Positions 19,001 to 27,987 of a stretch of DNA of 64,000 nt are shown here, one piece after another. Both the position numbers and the translations under genes were made by a program. The DNA comes from DASUPK01 sp963695805 (GTDB lineage: Bacteria > Actinomycetota > Thermoleophilia > Solirubrobacterales > 70-9), in NCBI GenBank assembly GCA_963695805.1, contig CAVOHV010000012.1, forward strand, positions 61,282 through 125,281, written 5' to 3'. Each line of letters opens with the position of its first letter. The first letter of the stretch is position 1. The notes below the pieces were generated by a model. That model ran no database searches. It was not told the DNA's origin and saw nothing but the letters and a program-made list of their open reading frames with translations.

Positions 19001-19783
19001 ATGGGCAGGAATGCCGCCCGGCAGCCCGAACCGACGGAAGTGGCTCCAGAACCAGATCACACTCGTGCCGGCGGGCGGCCGCTGGGAATGTTGCGCCGGC
19101 CGGGCGAGCGCTGGGGACAGTTCGCCGAACGGGTCGCGAACGCCTTCGGGGTGGTCCTGCTCCTGGTGCTGGCCAGCTACGCCCTCGGCTCGCTGACGCC
19201 GTTCAAGGGCTGGACGGGGGTGCTCACCACCCTGGTCGCTTCGTTGGCGGGGGTCGTCGGCCTGGCCGGGGCGGGCGCCCGACCGGCGGTTGTTCGGGCC
19301 ACAGCGATATTCGCACTCGCGGCCGTGATCCTGGCGATCCTGTCCGAGGTGCTAGATGACCTCCACCTGCTCGGCGCCAGCTCGTTCATCGTCTTCAGCC
19401 TCCTGGTGCTCGCGGCCGGAGCCATCCTGCACGCCGTGCTGGCGGAGAACGAGGTGGGCTTCCGCACGATCCTCGGCGCGATAAGCGTCTACACGATCCT
19501 CGGCCTGCTGTTCACCTTCCTGTACGCGGCGCTCGACCGCGTCCAGTCGGCCCCATTCTTCGGATCGGGCGTCAGGCTCGAGAACGGCGACTTTCTCTTC
19601 TTCAGCTTCACGACGCTCACCACCACCGGCTACGGGAACCTGGTGCCGGCTGGCCAGCCCGGCAGGATGTTCGCGGGCCTGGAGATGCTGATGGGACAGA
19701 TCTTCCTGGTCACCCTGGTCGCCGGCCTGGTCAGCCTCTGGCGTCCGAGGGCGCTTTTGCGATCCGGCGGCGGCTCGGACTAA
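19001..19783 (+). CDS. Two-TM potassium-channel-like protein
   Basis: 260 aa. After a charged N-terminal ~45 residues come five to six hydrophobic helices and then a pore module: SFTTLTTTGYGNLVPAGQPGR, with the K+ selectivity filter TTGYGN, followed by the inner helix MFAGLEMLMGQIFLVTLVAGLVSLW. There is no RCK or cyclic-nucleotide domain, so gating is unclear. The extra N-terminal membrane helices resemble other actinobacterial ion-channel proteins of this length. Its stop overlaps the convergent gene's stop by 4 bp (CTAA, 19780-19783). Confidence 0.87.
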   Translation: MGRNAARQPEPTEVAPEPDHTRAGGRPLGMLRRPGERWGQFAERVANAFGVVLLLVLASYALGSLTPFKGWTGVLTTLVASLAGVVGLAGAGARPAVVRATAIFALAAVILAILSEVLDDLHLLGASSFIVFSLLVLAAGAILHAVLAENEVGFRTILGAISVYTILGLLFTFLYAALDRVQSAPFFGSGVRLENGDFLFFSFTTLTTTGYGNLVPAGQPGRMFAGLEMLMGQIFLVTLVAGLVSLWRPRALLRSGGGSD

Positions 19784-20307
19784 CGCTCGGCGCGCGCGAG
19801 CACGTCCTTGAGCAGCGCCGAGCGGTCACCCGGACCGAACTTCTCGACGAGCGCCGCCTCGATTGCGACAGGGTCCTCACCCTCGACCGCAAGCTTCATT
19901 GCCACCAGTCGTTCGGCGGCGTCGTCACCGTTCTCGGTCGCTGCGGCGGCCTGGTCGGGCTCATCGGCCGGTGGTGAGACGTCCGAGCCCGGCGGGCCCT
20001 CCTGATGGGTCTGGGTCTCCTGGGGCTCTGTCTCGGCCTTCGGGATCGCCGAAGAAGCGGCCGCAGCGAGGGTCCCGCCGAGCTCGTCGAGCGCTCGCTT
20101 CGCTGCCTCGATCTGAGTCCTGGCGTCTCCCTCGGCGCGCTCACGGACCTGCGTCGCCTCGGCCTCGGCCTGCTCGCGAATGCTCGCCGCCTTCGCCTCG
20201 GCGTCGCGGATGATCTCGGCGGCACGCGACTCCGCCTCCGTGATGACCTGTTTGACCGCGTCCACCGCCTTGGCGGCGAGTTGATCAGCATTCGGTCGGT
20301 CTGCCAT
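19780..20307 (-). CDS. Coiled-coil acidic protein, hypothetical
   Basis: 175 aa. Residues 8-75 are a continuous Ala/Glu/Arg helix (AVDAVKQVITEAESRAAEIIRDAEAKAASIREQAEAEAT...) like DivIVA or ATP-synthase b-subunit stalks. A disordered Pro/Glu/Gln-rich linker (residues about 90-130) follows, then a short helical end domain (AERLVAMKLAVEGEDPVAIEAALVEKFGPGDRSALLKDVLARAER). No enzymatic motif. Possibly a scaffold or membrane-associated organiser; the C-terminal block recurs in actinobacterial proteins of unknown role. Confidence 0.75.
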   Translation of the reverse strand: MADRPNADQLAAKAVDAVKQVITEAESRAAEIIRDAEAKAASIREQAEAEATQVRERAEGDARTQIEAAKRALDELGGTLAAAASSAIPKAETEPQETQTHQEGPPGSDVSPPADEPDQAAAATENGDDAAERLVAMKLAVEGEDPVAIEAALVEKFGPGDRSALLKDVLARAER

Positions 20308-20381
20308 TGCCGCAATCGTAATGGGGCATAGGATCTGCGCGCGGCCTTCGCCGCCCCGTTTCCGGCGTCCTCACTGCCTCG

Positions 20382-21002
20382 ATGGACTCGACTCAACTCC
20401 AGATCCTCCCGCTCGCCCTCATCATGGTGATGGGGCCGCAGATCCTGACCGCGATCTTCCTCGTGACGAGCCACGAGCCGGTGAAGAACTCCGCGGCGAT
20501 GCTCGTCGGAGTGGTGGCTGCGGCGACGCTCAGCCTCGCGATCTGGTTCGGGCTCTACGACGTGCTCAACGTCAAGCCACGCTCGGGCTCCGGGCCGAGC
20601 ACCGCCGACTACGTAGTCGCGGGCCTACTAGCCCTGGCGGGCATTCACACCTTCCTCGGCCGCCATCACGCCAGCGTCCCCAAGTGGATGTCGGCTCTCC
20701 AGAAGGCCGAGCCACGCCGGGCGCTCACCCTTGGATTCCTCCTCATCCTCCTGATGCCGACCGACATCGTCGCCGTCATCTCCACGGTCCACTGGCTTCA
20801 TGACAACCACGACAACCTCCTGCATGCCTGGCCGCTCGTGGCCGCCACCACGCTGCTCATGGCCCTGCCGATCCTCGGCTACCTGCTGCTCGGACGGCGA
20901 GCCCGGGCCGCGATGCCGGGGATCCGCGACTGGCTGACCACGAACGCCTGGGTGGTCAACCTCGTCGTAATCGTCTACTTCATCTACCAGCTGGTCAAGT
21001 AG
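20382..21002 (+). CDS. GAP-family (SfLAP/PF11139) membrane protein
   Basis: 206 aa with six TM helices: LQILPLALIMVMGPQILTAIFLVTS at the N-terminus, then MLVGVVAAATLSLAIWFGLYDVL, and the conserved cytoplasmic-loop pattern ALQKAEPRRALTLGFLLILLMPTDIVAVI. This matches the GAP family, related to LysE-type exporters; the mycobacterial member (Sap/Gap) assists export of sulfolipids or glycopeptidolipids. The substrate here is unknown. It stands between two minus-strand genes. Confidence 0.8.
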   Translation: MDSTQLQILPLALIMVMGPQILTAIFLVTSHEPVKNSAAMLVGVVAAATLSLAIWFGLYDVLNVKPRSGSGPSTADYVVAGLLALAGIHTFLGRHHASVPKWMSALQKAEPRRALTLGFLLILLMPTDIVAVISTVHWLHDNHDNLLHAWPLVAATTLLMALPILGYLLLGRRARAAMPGIRDWLTTNAWVVNLVVIVYFIYQLVK

Positions 21003-21005
21003 CGG

Positions 21006-22343
21006 CTAGCCCGCCGGGACGAGCAGGTCCGCGATTCCGAAGGTGCCCGCCTCGTTGGAGGGCAGGGTCGGCCGCCACGATGGGTCCACCGATCGGAAGG
21101 ACTCCGGGTCCGCGTCGATGATCCCAATCAGCACCTCGCCGACGAGCCGGCCGCCCACGGGGCCCAACCGATCTCCGTCCTCGAGGGCCTCCGCCTCCTT
21201 GAGCACGTAGAGCCAGAGCGGGGTCTCCTGCTCCCAGCCGGCCGCAGCTAACCCAACCTGATCTGCCGACAGCGGCTCGACCCCGAGCTCGCGGGCGACC
21301 GCCTCGCCGGAGGCCAGCCCGACCGCCTGGCCGCGCTGCAGGTCGCGATTGGCGAGCGATGAATAGGCCGAGCCCTCCTCCTCGCCGCTGATCTGACGCG
21401 GCAGCGAGATCAGCGATCGTGGCAGCTTCCCGTCGATCTTCTTCGAACGCTGAGCGGGAACGCGGCCGGGAACGTCGAACTGCAAGGACCAGTCGATCGC
21501 GTGGCCGACTGGGACCGCGCCGAAGCCCATCAGGTCCGGGAACACAGGGACCGGACCGAGCTCCCGGTTGACCCGGTAGGTGTCGCGGACCTGGCTGTGG
21601 CCGTAGCGATAGGCCGCGTCGGCGAACTCGAACGGGATAAACGGGTCATCTCCCGGGCTGTACACGGTCGCGCCTCCATCGAGCAGCTCGTCCACCAGGT
21701 GCGGGCCGATCAGCTGGGGCAGGAACTCCCGGAGGATCACCCACTGGTAGTGCCAGGTGGTCGCACGCCGGGCGTCCTCGAAGACATCGGCCTCCTCCAC
21801 CCCGTCGTCGCGCAGCTGATCCACGATCCGGTTGTGGGTCTGGATGAAGACGACCTGCATCTGGTTCATGAAGAGATGGGTGTCGTTGCGCTGATCGCCG
21901 ACCAGGGCGATGCCCTCGTGATTTCGCGGGACGTCGTGGCCGCCCTCGCCGAGCAGGAGCTTCGCCGGGTCGTCCTTCTGGAAGAGGTACGGCGAACCCG
22001 TCGGGCCTGCTGCGTAGACGCCCTCGAGGTTGGCGCGGGGCGTCCGGAAGTTCTTGATCCGTTCCGGATCGGCGTGGTGCCCGAGCGGGGAACGGTCGGC
22101 GGTGATGTCATGCGCGATGAACTGGCCGAAGAAGGGCCAGCCCGCGGCCATCCTCCCGTCCGTGGACGGGTCCGCGACGTCGTCGCAGATGCCACCCGGC
22201 CCGCCCAGTTCGTGCAGGGCGTCGTCCTCAGCGTCCAGCGGCGGCAGGGACTCGAAGAGCTTCCGGTAGCGGCCCCCGTAGACCGAGTCGCCGACCCGCT
22301 CCGGGGCAAGGCACTGGTCGCGGGCGATCTCCGTGGTGTTCAC
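21006..22343 (-). CDS. Animal-type haem peroxidase
   Basis: 445 aa from GTG 22343. It shows the animal (myeloperoxidase-like) haem peroxidase motifs: distal GQFIAHDITADR (Gln74, His78), catalytic Arg in GDQRNDTHLF (about residue 152), and proximal His in AYRYGHSQVRDTYR (about residue 249). The usual Asp before the distal His, which forms a haem ester in mammalian enzymes, is Ala77 here. No signal peptide is seen, so it is probably cytoplasmic. Bacterial members oxidise halides or phenols with H2O2, but few are characterised. The GTG start overlaps the preceding stop in a GTGA tetranucleotide, coupling it to the reductase-like gene. Confidence 0.88.
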   Translation of the reverse strand: MNTTEIARDQCLAPERVGDSVYGGRYRKLFESLPPLDAEDDALHELGGPGGICDDVADPSTDGRMAAGWPFFGQFIAHDITADRSPLGHHADPERIKNFRTPRANLEGVYAAGPTGSPYLFQKDDPAKLLLGEGGHDVPRNHEGIALVGDQRNDTHLFMNQMQVVFIQTHNRIVDQLRDDGVEEADVFEDARRATTWHYQWVILREFLPQLIGPHLVDELLDGGATVYSPGDDPFIPFEFADAAYRYGHSQVRDTYRVNRELGPVPVFPDLMGFGAVPVGHAIDWSLQFDVPGRVPAQRSKKIDGKLPRSLISLPRQISGEEEGSAYSSLANRDLQRGQAVGLASGEAVARELGVEPLSADQVGLAAAGWEQETPLWLYVLKEAEALEDGDRLGPVGGRLVGEVLIGIIDADPESFRSVDPSWRPTLPSNEAGTFGIADLLVPAG

Positions 22344-22999
22344 GAGTACGTCGGGGCTGGCGGGATCTCTTCGCCCGCCCGAACCGCCTCCACGACCTTC
22401 TCCGCATCCGGAAGCCGGTACTCCTCGCCGTAGACCGCCCCAGGCCGTCGCGGCTGCTCCATCACCGCGGCGTCCTGGTTCCTCCCCAGGTCGATCGGGG
22501 CATAGCCGGCATCGGCGATCAGGCCCATCACGACCTGCTTGGCGGCGACGTCGTCGCCACAGACCCACTGGACGATCCGCTCGGCCTCCGGGCGGAATGC
22601 CGCCTCGGCCTGGAAGGCCGCAGTGAGAGTGTTGAAGCTCTTCGTGTAGCGAGCGCCCTCGATCCGGGCGGCGTGGAAGCTGGCGGCCGTCTGGCCCTCT
22701 GCGGGCATCTCGGAGCTGCCGTACTGGTTGGTCGTGTCGATGACGATCTTGCCGTCGATGGAGCCGGCGGCCTGGAGGGCGGCGTCGAAGCCGTCCCAGG
22801 GAACCGCGAAGACGACCAGCTCGCCGAACTCCGCCGCCTCGGGCACGGTGCCGACGCTGGCTAGCTCACCGATCTCCTCGGCCAGCGGCTCGAGCTGCGA
22901 CGGGTCTCGGGAGCTCAACTTCACCTCATGCCCGCCCTTGGCGAGCTGGACCGCGCAGTTGCCGCCGATCCTCCCCGCTCCAACGATTCCGATCCTCAC
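22340..22999 (-). CDS. F420/NADP oxidoreductase-family protein
   Basis: 219 aa from GTG 22999, with GAGAAGGG upstream. The Rossmann motif GIVGAGRIGGNCAVQLAKGGHEV is followed by SSRDPSQL, then VVFAVPWDGFDAAL and KIVIDTTNQYG, the pattern of the F420_oxidored/P5C-reductase-like family that includes NADPH:F420 reductase. The C-terminal half (TKSFNTLTAAFQ, VCGDDVAAKQVVMGLI) matches the same family. It would exchange hydride between NADP(H) and F420 or another acceptor. Its stop overlaps the peroxidase start by 4 bp, so the two probably act together. Confidence 0.85.
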   Translation of the reverse strand: MRIGIVGAGRIGGNCAVQLAKGGHEVKLSSRDPSQLEPLAEEIGELASVGTVPEAAEFGELVVFAVPWDGFDAALQAAGSIDGKIVIDTTNQYGSSEMPAEGQTAASFHAARIEGARYTKSFNTLTAAFQAEAAFRPEAERIVQWVCGDDVAAKQVVMGLIADAGYAPIDLGRNQDAAVMEQPRRPGAVYGEEYRLPDAEKVVEAVRAGEEIPPAPTYS

Positions 23000-23118
23000 G
23001 CAGCGCCCTTCTCTCGAATTGGCTGGGTCGGCTGATCGTAATGAGTGGTCATCGCCGGCTCCGAGTGCGCCGCGGGCCCGACTCACGCCGGGCCCGCGAC
23101 CACCACGGTTTTCTGGGG

Positions 23119-25323
23119 CTACGCCCTCGCCGGCTCCGGGACTGCCGGCGGAGTGGGCGCCACCGAGTGGTCGGCGAGGCGCCGCTTCGGCAGCCACTCC
23201 AGCCAACTCGGCAGGTACCAATTGCGCTCGCCCAGCAGCTTCATCGTCGCTGGGAGCAGAACGCCCCTGATCACCGTGGCGTCGATCAGGATCGCCGCCG
23301 CCAGCCCGACTCCCATCTGCTTGAAGTCGATGAAGCTGAGCGTCGCGAAGATCGAGAACACCGCCACCATCACGATGGCCGCGCTCGTCACGGTGCCCGC
23401 GGTCGAGCCGATGCCGCGCTCGATCGCCTTCTCTGTCGGCATGCCGCGGTCCACCAGCTCCTTGATCCGGCTGAGGATGAACACGTGGTAGTCCATCGAG
23501 AGGCCGAACAGGACCACGAACAGGAACAACGGCAGCCAGCTCGTCACTCCGTCGCTGTGGACGCCGAGCAGGCCCTGGGCGAAGCCGTGCTGGAAGACCA
23601 GCACCAGCAACCCGTAGGCCGCCCCGACCGAAAGCATGTTCAGTGCGATCGAGGTGATCGGGACCACGATCGACCGGAACGTGACCAGCAGCAGCAGGAA
23701 CGCGAGCGTCAGGACGAACCCGAACACGAGCGGCAGGTGCTCCTTCAGGGAGTTCTGCCAGTCGACATTCGACGCGGTGTCCCCGCTGACGTCGACCCTG
23801 GCCCCGGTGCCGCCGAAGGCGGACGGGATCAGGTCATCGCGCAGGGTGGACAGCGCGCTGCTCGACCGATGGTTCTGGCCGTCGCCGGCCAGCGGCAGCG
23901 ACACGGCCGCAACCGTCGACTCATCGTTGACCCGGATGTCCGGACCGCCGACCGCGACTCCCTCAGCCTGGGCCTCGGTGGAGACCTGCCGGATCGCTCC
24001 CTGGACCTGGGGGGAGCGAACGTCATCCGCCTGCACCACCAGCACGGCCGGCGGATGCTCCGACGGATAGAGCTCCTGGATCGCGTTGTATGTCTTGATC
24101 GTGGAGAGGTCCTGGGGGAAGTCCTTCACCCCCGTGCTCTTCACGTTCATGCCGAACGCCGGAAGCGTCAGTGCGAGCAGCGCACCGCCCGCGACGACGA
24201 TCGCAACCGCGGGACGGCGCATGACCGCGCGGACGATCGCCGTCCAGGCGCGTGACTGTCCAGTGCGCCTGCGGCGGGAGAGGAACGGGATCCGTCCCTT
24301 CTCTATCCGATCGCCGAGCAGCGACATCATCGCCGGCAGGAAGGTGAGCGATCCAAGCATCGCGACCGCCACCACCAGCAGCGTCCCGATCCCGAAGGAG
24401 ATGAAGACGCTGTTGCCACTCAGGAACATTCCGGCCATCGCCGCGATCACCGTCAGGCCGGAGATCAGGACGGCACGGCCAGATGTCGCAGCAGCGACAT
24501 CGATCGCCTCGAGCGGGCTCCTGCCCCGGGCGCGCTCCTCACGCTCGCGCCGCAGGTAGAACAGCGAGTAGTCGACCCCGACCGCCATCCCGATCAGCAG
24601 GATCACCGAGCCGATCGCATCGTCCACCGGGAAGATCTGGCTCGGGATCGATACCAGGCCGATCGTCGCCATCACCGCGGAGATCGCCAGGATCACCGGG
24701 ATACCGGCGGCGACCAGTGCCCCGAAGGCGACCACCAGGATCAGCAGCGTGATCGGGATCGAGAGCGTCTCCGCCTTGGCGAAGTCGTTCGAGATCGAGT
24801 CGTTGAGCTGCTGGTTCGCGGTTCCGTCGCCCGCCACCCCGATCTGGAAGCCGGGATTGGCTTGCTTCGCCCGATCGACCGCGGCAAAGGTCGCATCCGC
24901 GGTGTCCTCGGGCTTGTTCGGATCGCCCTTCAGGTCACCGTCGACCAGCGCCGCATGGCCATCGGCTGACGGCTTCGGCGCGTCGATGGACCTGAACTGA
25001 CCACTCGCCTGTAGCTCGTGACGGACGCTCGCGAGCGCGACCGTGAACTGGGGGCTGTTCGTCGTCTCAGTCGTACTTCGGACGAGCACGCTCTCGGTCG
25101 CGTAGTCCTTGGGACCCTTCTTGTCGAGCGTCGTCTCGGCGGCCTTTGACTCGCCGACGTTCGACTCCGCGTCGGTCAGGCTCCTCTGGCCGACCGAGCC
25201 GCCGCCCACCATGGCGACGACCACGAAGGCCAGCCACAGCCCGATCGCCTTCTTGCGATGGGTGGCACTCCAGTGCCCGGCCCGCGCGGCGATTCCCTTG
25301 GTACGCAGCCTTCCGGTTTCCAT
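23119..25323 (-). CDS. MMPL/RND-family transporter
   Basis: 734 aa, ATG 25323 with AGGAGG 6 bases upstream. Two repeats of one TM, a large extracytoplasmic loop and five or six TMs are seen. Signature segments are RKKAIGLWLAFVVVAM at the N-terminus, IGMAVGVDYSLFYLRREREER (TM4 region of the first half, with the conserved Gly-Val-Asp-Tyr) and the equivalent LSMDYHVFILSRIKELVDRG in the second half. These are the MMPL proton-relay Asp-Tyr pairs. MmpL proteins export lipids in mycobacteria and pigments or lipids elsewhere. It diverges from a two-component operon that may regulate it. Confidence 0.92.
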   Translation of the reverse strand: METGRLRTKGIAARAGHWSATHRKKAIGLWLAFVVVAMVGGGSVGQRSLTDAESNVGESKAAETTLDKKGPKDYATESVLVRSTTETTNSPQFTVALASVRHELQASGQFRSIDAPKPSADGHAALVDGDLKGDPNKPEDTADATFAAVDRAKQANPGFQIGVAGDGTANQQLNDSISNDFAKAETLSIPITLLILVVAFGALVAAGIPVILAISAVMATIGLVSIPSQIFPVDDAIGSVILLIGMAVGVDYSLFYLRREREERARGRSPLEAIDVAAATSGRAVLISGLTVIAAMAGMFLSGNSVFISFGIGTLLVVAVAMLGSLTFLPAMMSLLGDRIEKGRIPFLSRRRRTGQSRAWTAIVRAVMRRPAVAIVVAGGALLALTLPAFGMNVKSTGVKDFPQDLSTIKTYNAIQELYPSEHPPAVLVVQADDVRSPQVQGAIRQVSTEAQAEGVAVGGPDIRVNDESTVAAVSLPLAGDGQNHRSSSALSTLRDDLIPSAFGGTGARVDVSGDTASNVDWQNSLKEHLPLVFGFVLTLAFLLLLVTFRSIVVPITSIALNMLSVGAAYGLLVLVFQHGFAQGLLGVHSDGVTSWLPLFLFVVLFGLSMDYHVFILSRIKELVDRGMPTEKAIERGIGSTAGTVTSAAIVMVAVFSIFATLSFIDFKQMGVGLAAAILIDATVIRGVLLPATMKLLGERNWYLPSWLEWLPKRRLADHSVAPTPPAVPEPARA

Positions 25324-25484
25324 TTGGTCCTCCTCTTGGATCGAGTTCCGAGTCGAACCTCAGGGTCTCGCCGGCGGACTCCTGTTCCAATGCGGCCAAC
25401 ATGCGTCTGATCGGTTCGGCTGGCCCCGGCGGAAGTGCGGTTACCCGTATGGGAATACAGGCGCCGAAGCGGGACAATCGCCAC

Positions 25485-25835
25485 GTGAGCAGGCGAATCC
25501 TGATCGTGGACGACCACCCGGGCTTTCGGGCCAGCGCCCGGCGAATGCTCGAAGCCGGCGGCTTCGAGGTGGTCGGCGAGGCGGATGACGGCGCCTCCGC
25601 GATTGAGGCCGCCAGGGATCTCGCCCCGGAAGTCGTTCTCCTGGACGTTCAGCTCCCTGACGCGAGCGGGATCGATCTCGCCGGGCGGCTGTCCGCGAAC
25701 GGGGGAGCCGCGGTGGTCCTGACGTCGAGCCGTCCCTCCGATCAGCTCGGGCCGGACCTGACCACCAGCGGGGCGCTCGGCTTCATACCCAAGGACGAGC
25801 TCACCGCCTCGGCGATCGCGGAGCTGGTCCCATGA
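25485..25835 (+). CDS. Single-domain response regulator
   Basis: 116 aa from GTG 25485; an in-frame ATG at 25449 would add 12 residues. The receiver domain is complete: acidic pair in ILIVDDHPGF, phosphoacceptor Asp in VVLLDVQLPDASG, Thr/Ser in VVLTSSRPS and Lys in GFIPKDELT. There is no output domain, so it signals by phosphotransfer or protein contact. It overlaps the histidine kinase by 4 bp (ATGA) and lies opposite the MMPL gene, sharing about 160 bp of promoter region. Confidence 0.87.
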   Translation: MSRRILIVDDHPGFRASARRMLEAGGFEVVGEADDGASAIEAARDLAPEVVLLDVQLPDASGIDLAGRLSANGGAAVVLTSSRPSDQLGPDLTTSGALGFIPKDELTASAIAELVP

Positions 25836-27328
25836 GCGATCACACGCCGCTGCAACGGGCCCTCGGCGGCGTCGCGGCCGCTGGGGTCCTGTTGGGGATC
25901 ATCACCTTCGTCATGGTCGCGACCAGCGACGCCGCGACTGTGCCGCTGCTAGAGGCCAACCTCACGCTTCTGATCGGGTGGTCCTTCATCGGCACCGGCC
26001 TCTTCGCCTGGGACCGCCGCCCGAGCAACCTGGTCGGGCCGCTGATGGTCTGCGTCGGGTTCGCCTGGTTCCTGGGGGAGCTCAAGGTCTCCGACATCCC
26101 CCTCGCTGCCGCGATCGGCTTCGTCACCAGCAGCCTTGCGGTGTCGTTCCTGATCCACCTGCTGATCGTCTTCCCGTCGGGCCAGGCCCGCGGCCGGCTC
26201 GACCGCTTCTTCATCGCCTATGCGTACTTCGCCGGCGGGTTCGTCGCCGGGTTCCCAATCCTCTTCTACAACCCGGCCTCGGACCCCGACTGCACCGGCT
26301 GCACCTCGTCCAACCCGCTGCTGATCTCCGACAACCTCGATCTCGTCAACGGGATCTTCACGACGCTCAGCGCGGTGAGCATTCCGATCCTCATCGCGCT
26401 GATCGTCCACCTCGTCCGCCGAGCCCGCGCGGCCGGTCCCGCGCAGCGGCGCAGCCAGGCACCCGTGTGGTGGGCGGGAGGCGCGACCATCTTCCTCTTC
26501 GCCGCCGCGCTGGTCACGAACCTGGGGCCCGAGAAGGGCAACTACGACGACGTGATCTGGTACCTGGCGAACTTCGTGATCGCGACGGTGCCCTTCGCCT
26601 TCCTCCTGGGCCTGCTGCGGACGAGGCTCTCGGACGCAGATGTCGTCGCGGAGGAGAACGTGCGCCTCGACGCCGAGCTCCAGGCCCGGCTCGACGAGTT
26701 GCGTGAGTCCCGGGCGCGGATTGTGGAGGCCGGCTATGCGGCACGTCGCAAGCTCGAGCGGGATCTCCACGACGGCGCGCAGCAGCGTCTGGTCGGCCTG
26801 GCGCTCGACCTGCGGCTGGCACGGGAGAAGCTCGACGACGACCCGCAGGCGGCCGCCGCGATGCTGGATGAAGCCTCGGGCGACCTCGCGAAAGCCACCG
26901 AGGAGCTCCGCGAGCTGGCACGCGGGATCCACCCGGCGGTCCTCAGCGACCGCGGGCTGGAGGCCGCGGTCGAGTCCCTCGCCCAGCGAGCGCCCCTCCC
27001 GGTCGAGATCGATGCCTCCGTCGAGGGCCGGCTCCCGGAGCCGGTCGAAGCCGCGGCCTACTTCGTCGTCTCCGAGGCGCTCACCAATGTCGTCCGTCAC
27101 TCCGGCGCCGACCGCGCCGAGGTCGGGATCAGGCGAGACAACGGGCGTCTCGTGGTCGAGGTTGCGGACGATGGGACCGGCGGCGCGGATCCGGCGGGTT
27201 CCGGGCTGCGCGGCCTGGCGGACCGCGTCGCAGCGCTCGACGGCCGTCTCCGGGTGGACGATCCGGCCGGTGGCGGCACGATCGTGCGGGCCGACATCCC
27301 GCTCGGCGGCGGAAACGGGGCCGGCTGA
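25832..27328 (+). CDS. Membrane sensor histidine kinase, NarL-partner type
   Basis: 498 aa. Eight hydrophobic helices occupy residues about 10-265 (for example LLGIITFVMVATSDA, LAVSFLIHLLIVFPSGQ, WWAGGATIFLFAAALVTNLG). A coiled coil (RLDAELQARLDELRESRARIVEAGYAA) leads to the HisKA_3 box RRKLERDLHDGAQQRLVGLAL with phospho-His. The HATPase_c domain has the N-box SEALTNVVRHSGADRA, VEVADDGTGG and GSGLRGLADRV. This is the kinase class that pairs with LuxR-type regulators, one of which follows immediately (TGATG overlap of one base). The sensed signal is unknown; the sensor is embedded in the membrane with no large external domain. Confidence 0.92.
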   Translation: MSDHTPLQRALGGVAAAGVLLGIITFVMVATSDAATVPLLEANLTLLIGWSFIGTGLFAWDRRPSNLVGPLMVCVGFAWFLGELKVSDIPLAAAIGFVTSSLAVSFLIHLLIVFPSGQARGRLDRFFIAYAYFAGGFVAGFPILFYNPASDPDCTGCTSSNPLLISDNLDLVNGIFTTLSAVSIPILIALIVHLVRRARAAGPAQRRSQAPVWWAGGATIFLFAAALVTNLGPEKGNYDDVIWYLANFVIATVPFAFLLGLLRTRLSDADVVAEENVRLDAELQARLDELRESRARIVEAGYAARRKLERDLHDGAQQRLVGLALDLRLAREKLDDDPQAAAAMLDEASGDLAKATEELRELARGIHPAVLSDRGLEAAVESLAQRAPLPVEIDASVEGRLPEPVEAAAYFVVSEALTNVVRHSGADRAEVGIRRDNGRLVVEVADDGTGGADPAGSGLRGLADRVAALDGRLRVDDPAGGGTIVRADIPLGGGNGAG

Positions 27329-27972
27329 TGCGGGTCGTGGTCGCTGAGGACTCCGTGCTGCTGCGCGAGGGCGTGGCACGGCTCCTGCAGGACGCCGGGC
27401 ACGAGGTGGTGGGGCAGGCCGGCGACGCGGACGACCTGATGCGCAAGGTGCGGGCGCACAAGCCCGACCTCGCCGTCGTCGACGTGCGCATGCCGCCGAC
27501 CCAGACCGACGAGGGGCTCCGAGCTGCGAAGGAGATCCGGGCCGAGCTCCCCGGCGTCGGCGTCCTCGTCCTCTCCGGCTACGTCGAGCCGACCTACGCG
27601 CAGGAGCTGCTGGCGGAGAACGCCGAGGGACTCGGCTACCTCCTCAAGGATCGTGTCTCCGACGTGACCGCGTTCGCCGACGCGGTCGAGCGCGTCGGGA
27701 CCGGCGGGTCGGCGCTCGACCCGGAGGTTGTCTCGGTGCTGATGGGTCGCGCCCGCGAGGACGACCCGCTGGAGGAGCTCACCCCCCGCGAGCGGGAGGT
27801 GCTCGGCCTGATGGCGGAAGGCCGGTCCAACGCCGCGATCGCAGAGCAGCTCGTGGTCACCGACCGTGCCGTCGAGAAGCACGTCACCTCGATCTTCAGC
27901 AAGCTCGGCCTCACGGCCAGCAACGAGGATCACCGACGGGTGCTGGCGGTCCTGCGCTTCCTCGAGACCTGA
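27328..27972 (+). CDS. NarL/FixJ-type LuxR-family response regulator
   Basis: 214 aa. Receiver residues 1-120: VVVAEDSVLLREG, phosphoacceptor in LAVVDVRMPPTQTDEG, LVLSGYVEP, and Lys in GYLLKDRVSD. The HTH_LuxR domain at about 150-205 is LTPREREVLGLMAEGRSNAAIAEQLVVTDRAVEKHVTSIFSKLGL. It is the DNA-binding output of the upstream kinase, and the ATG overlaps the kinase stop by one base. Likely targets are the operon itself and perhaps the divergent MMPL exporter, which is inference from position. Confidence 0.93.
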   Translation: MRVVVAEDSVLLREGVARLLQDAGHEVVGQAGDADDLMRKVRAHKPDLAVVDVRMPPTQTDEGLRAAKEIRAELPGVGVLVLSGYVEPTYAQELLAENAEGLGYLLKDRVSDVTAFADAVERVGTGGSALDPEVVSVLMGRAREDDPLEELTPREREVLGLMAEGRSNAAIAEQLVVTDRAVEKHVTSIFSKLGLTASNEDHRRVLAVLRFLET

Positions 27973-27987
27973 GATAGAACCAAAGGA

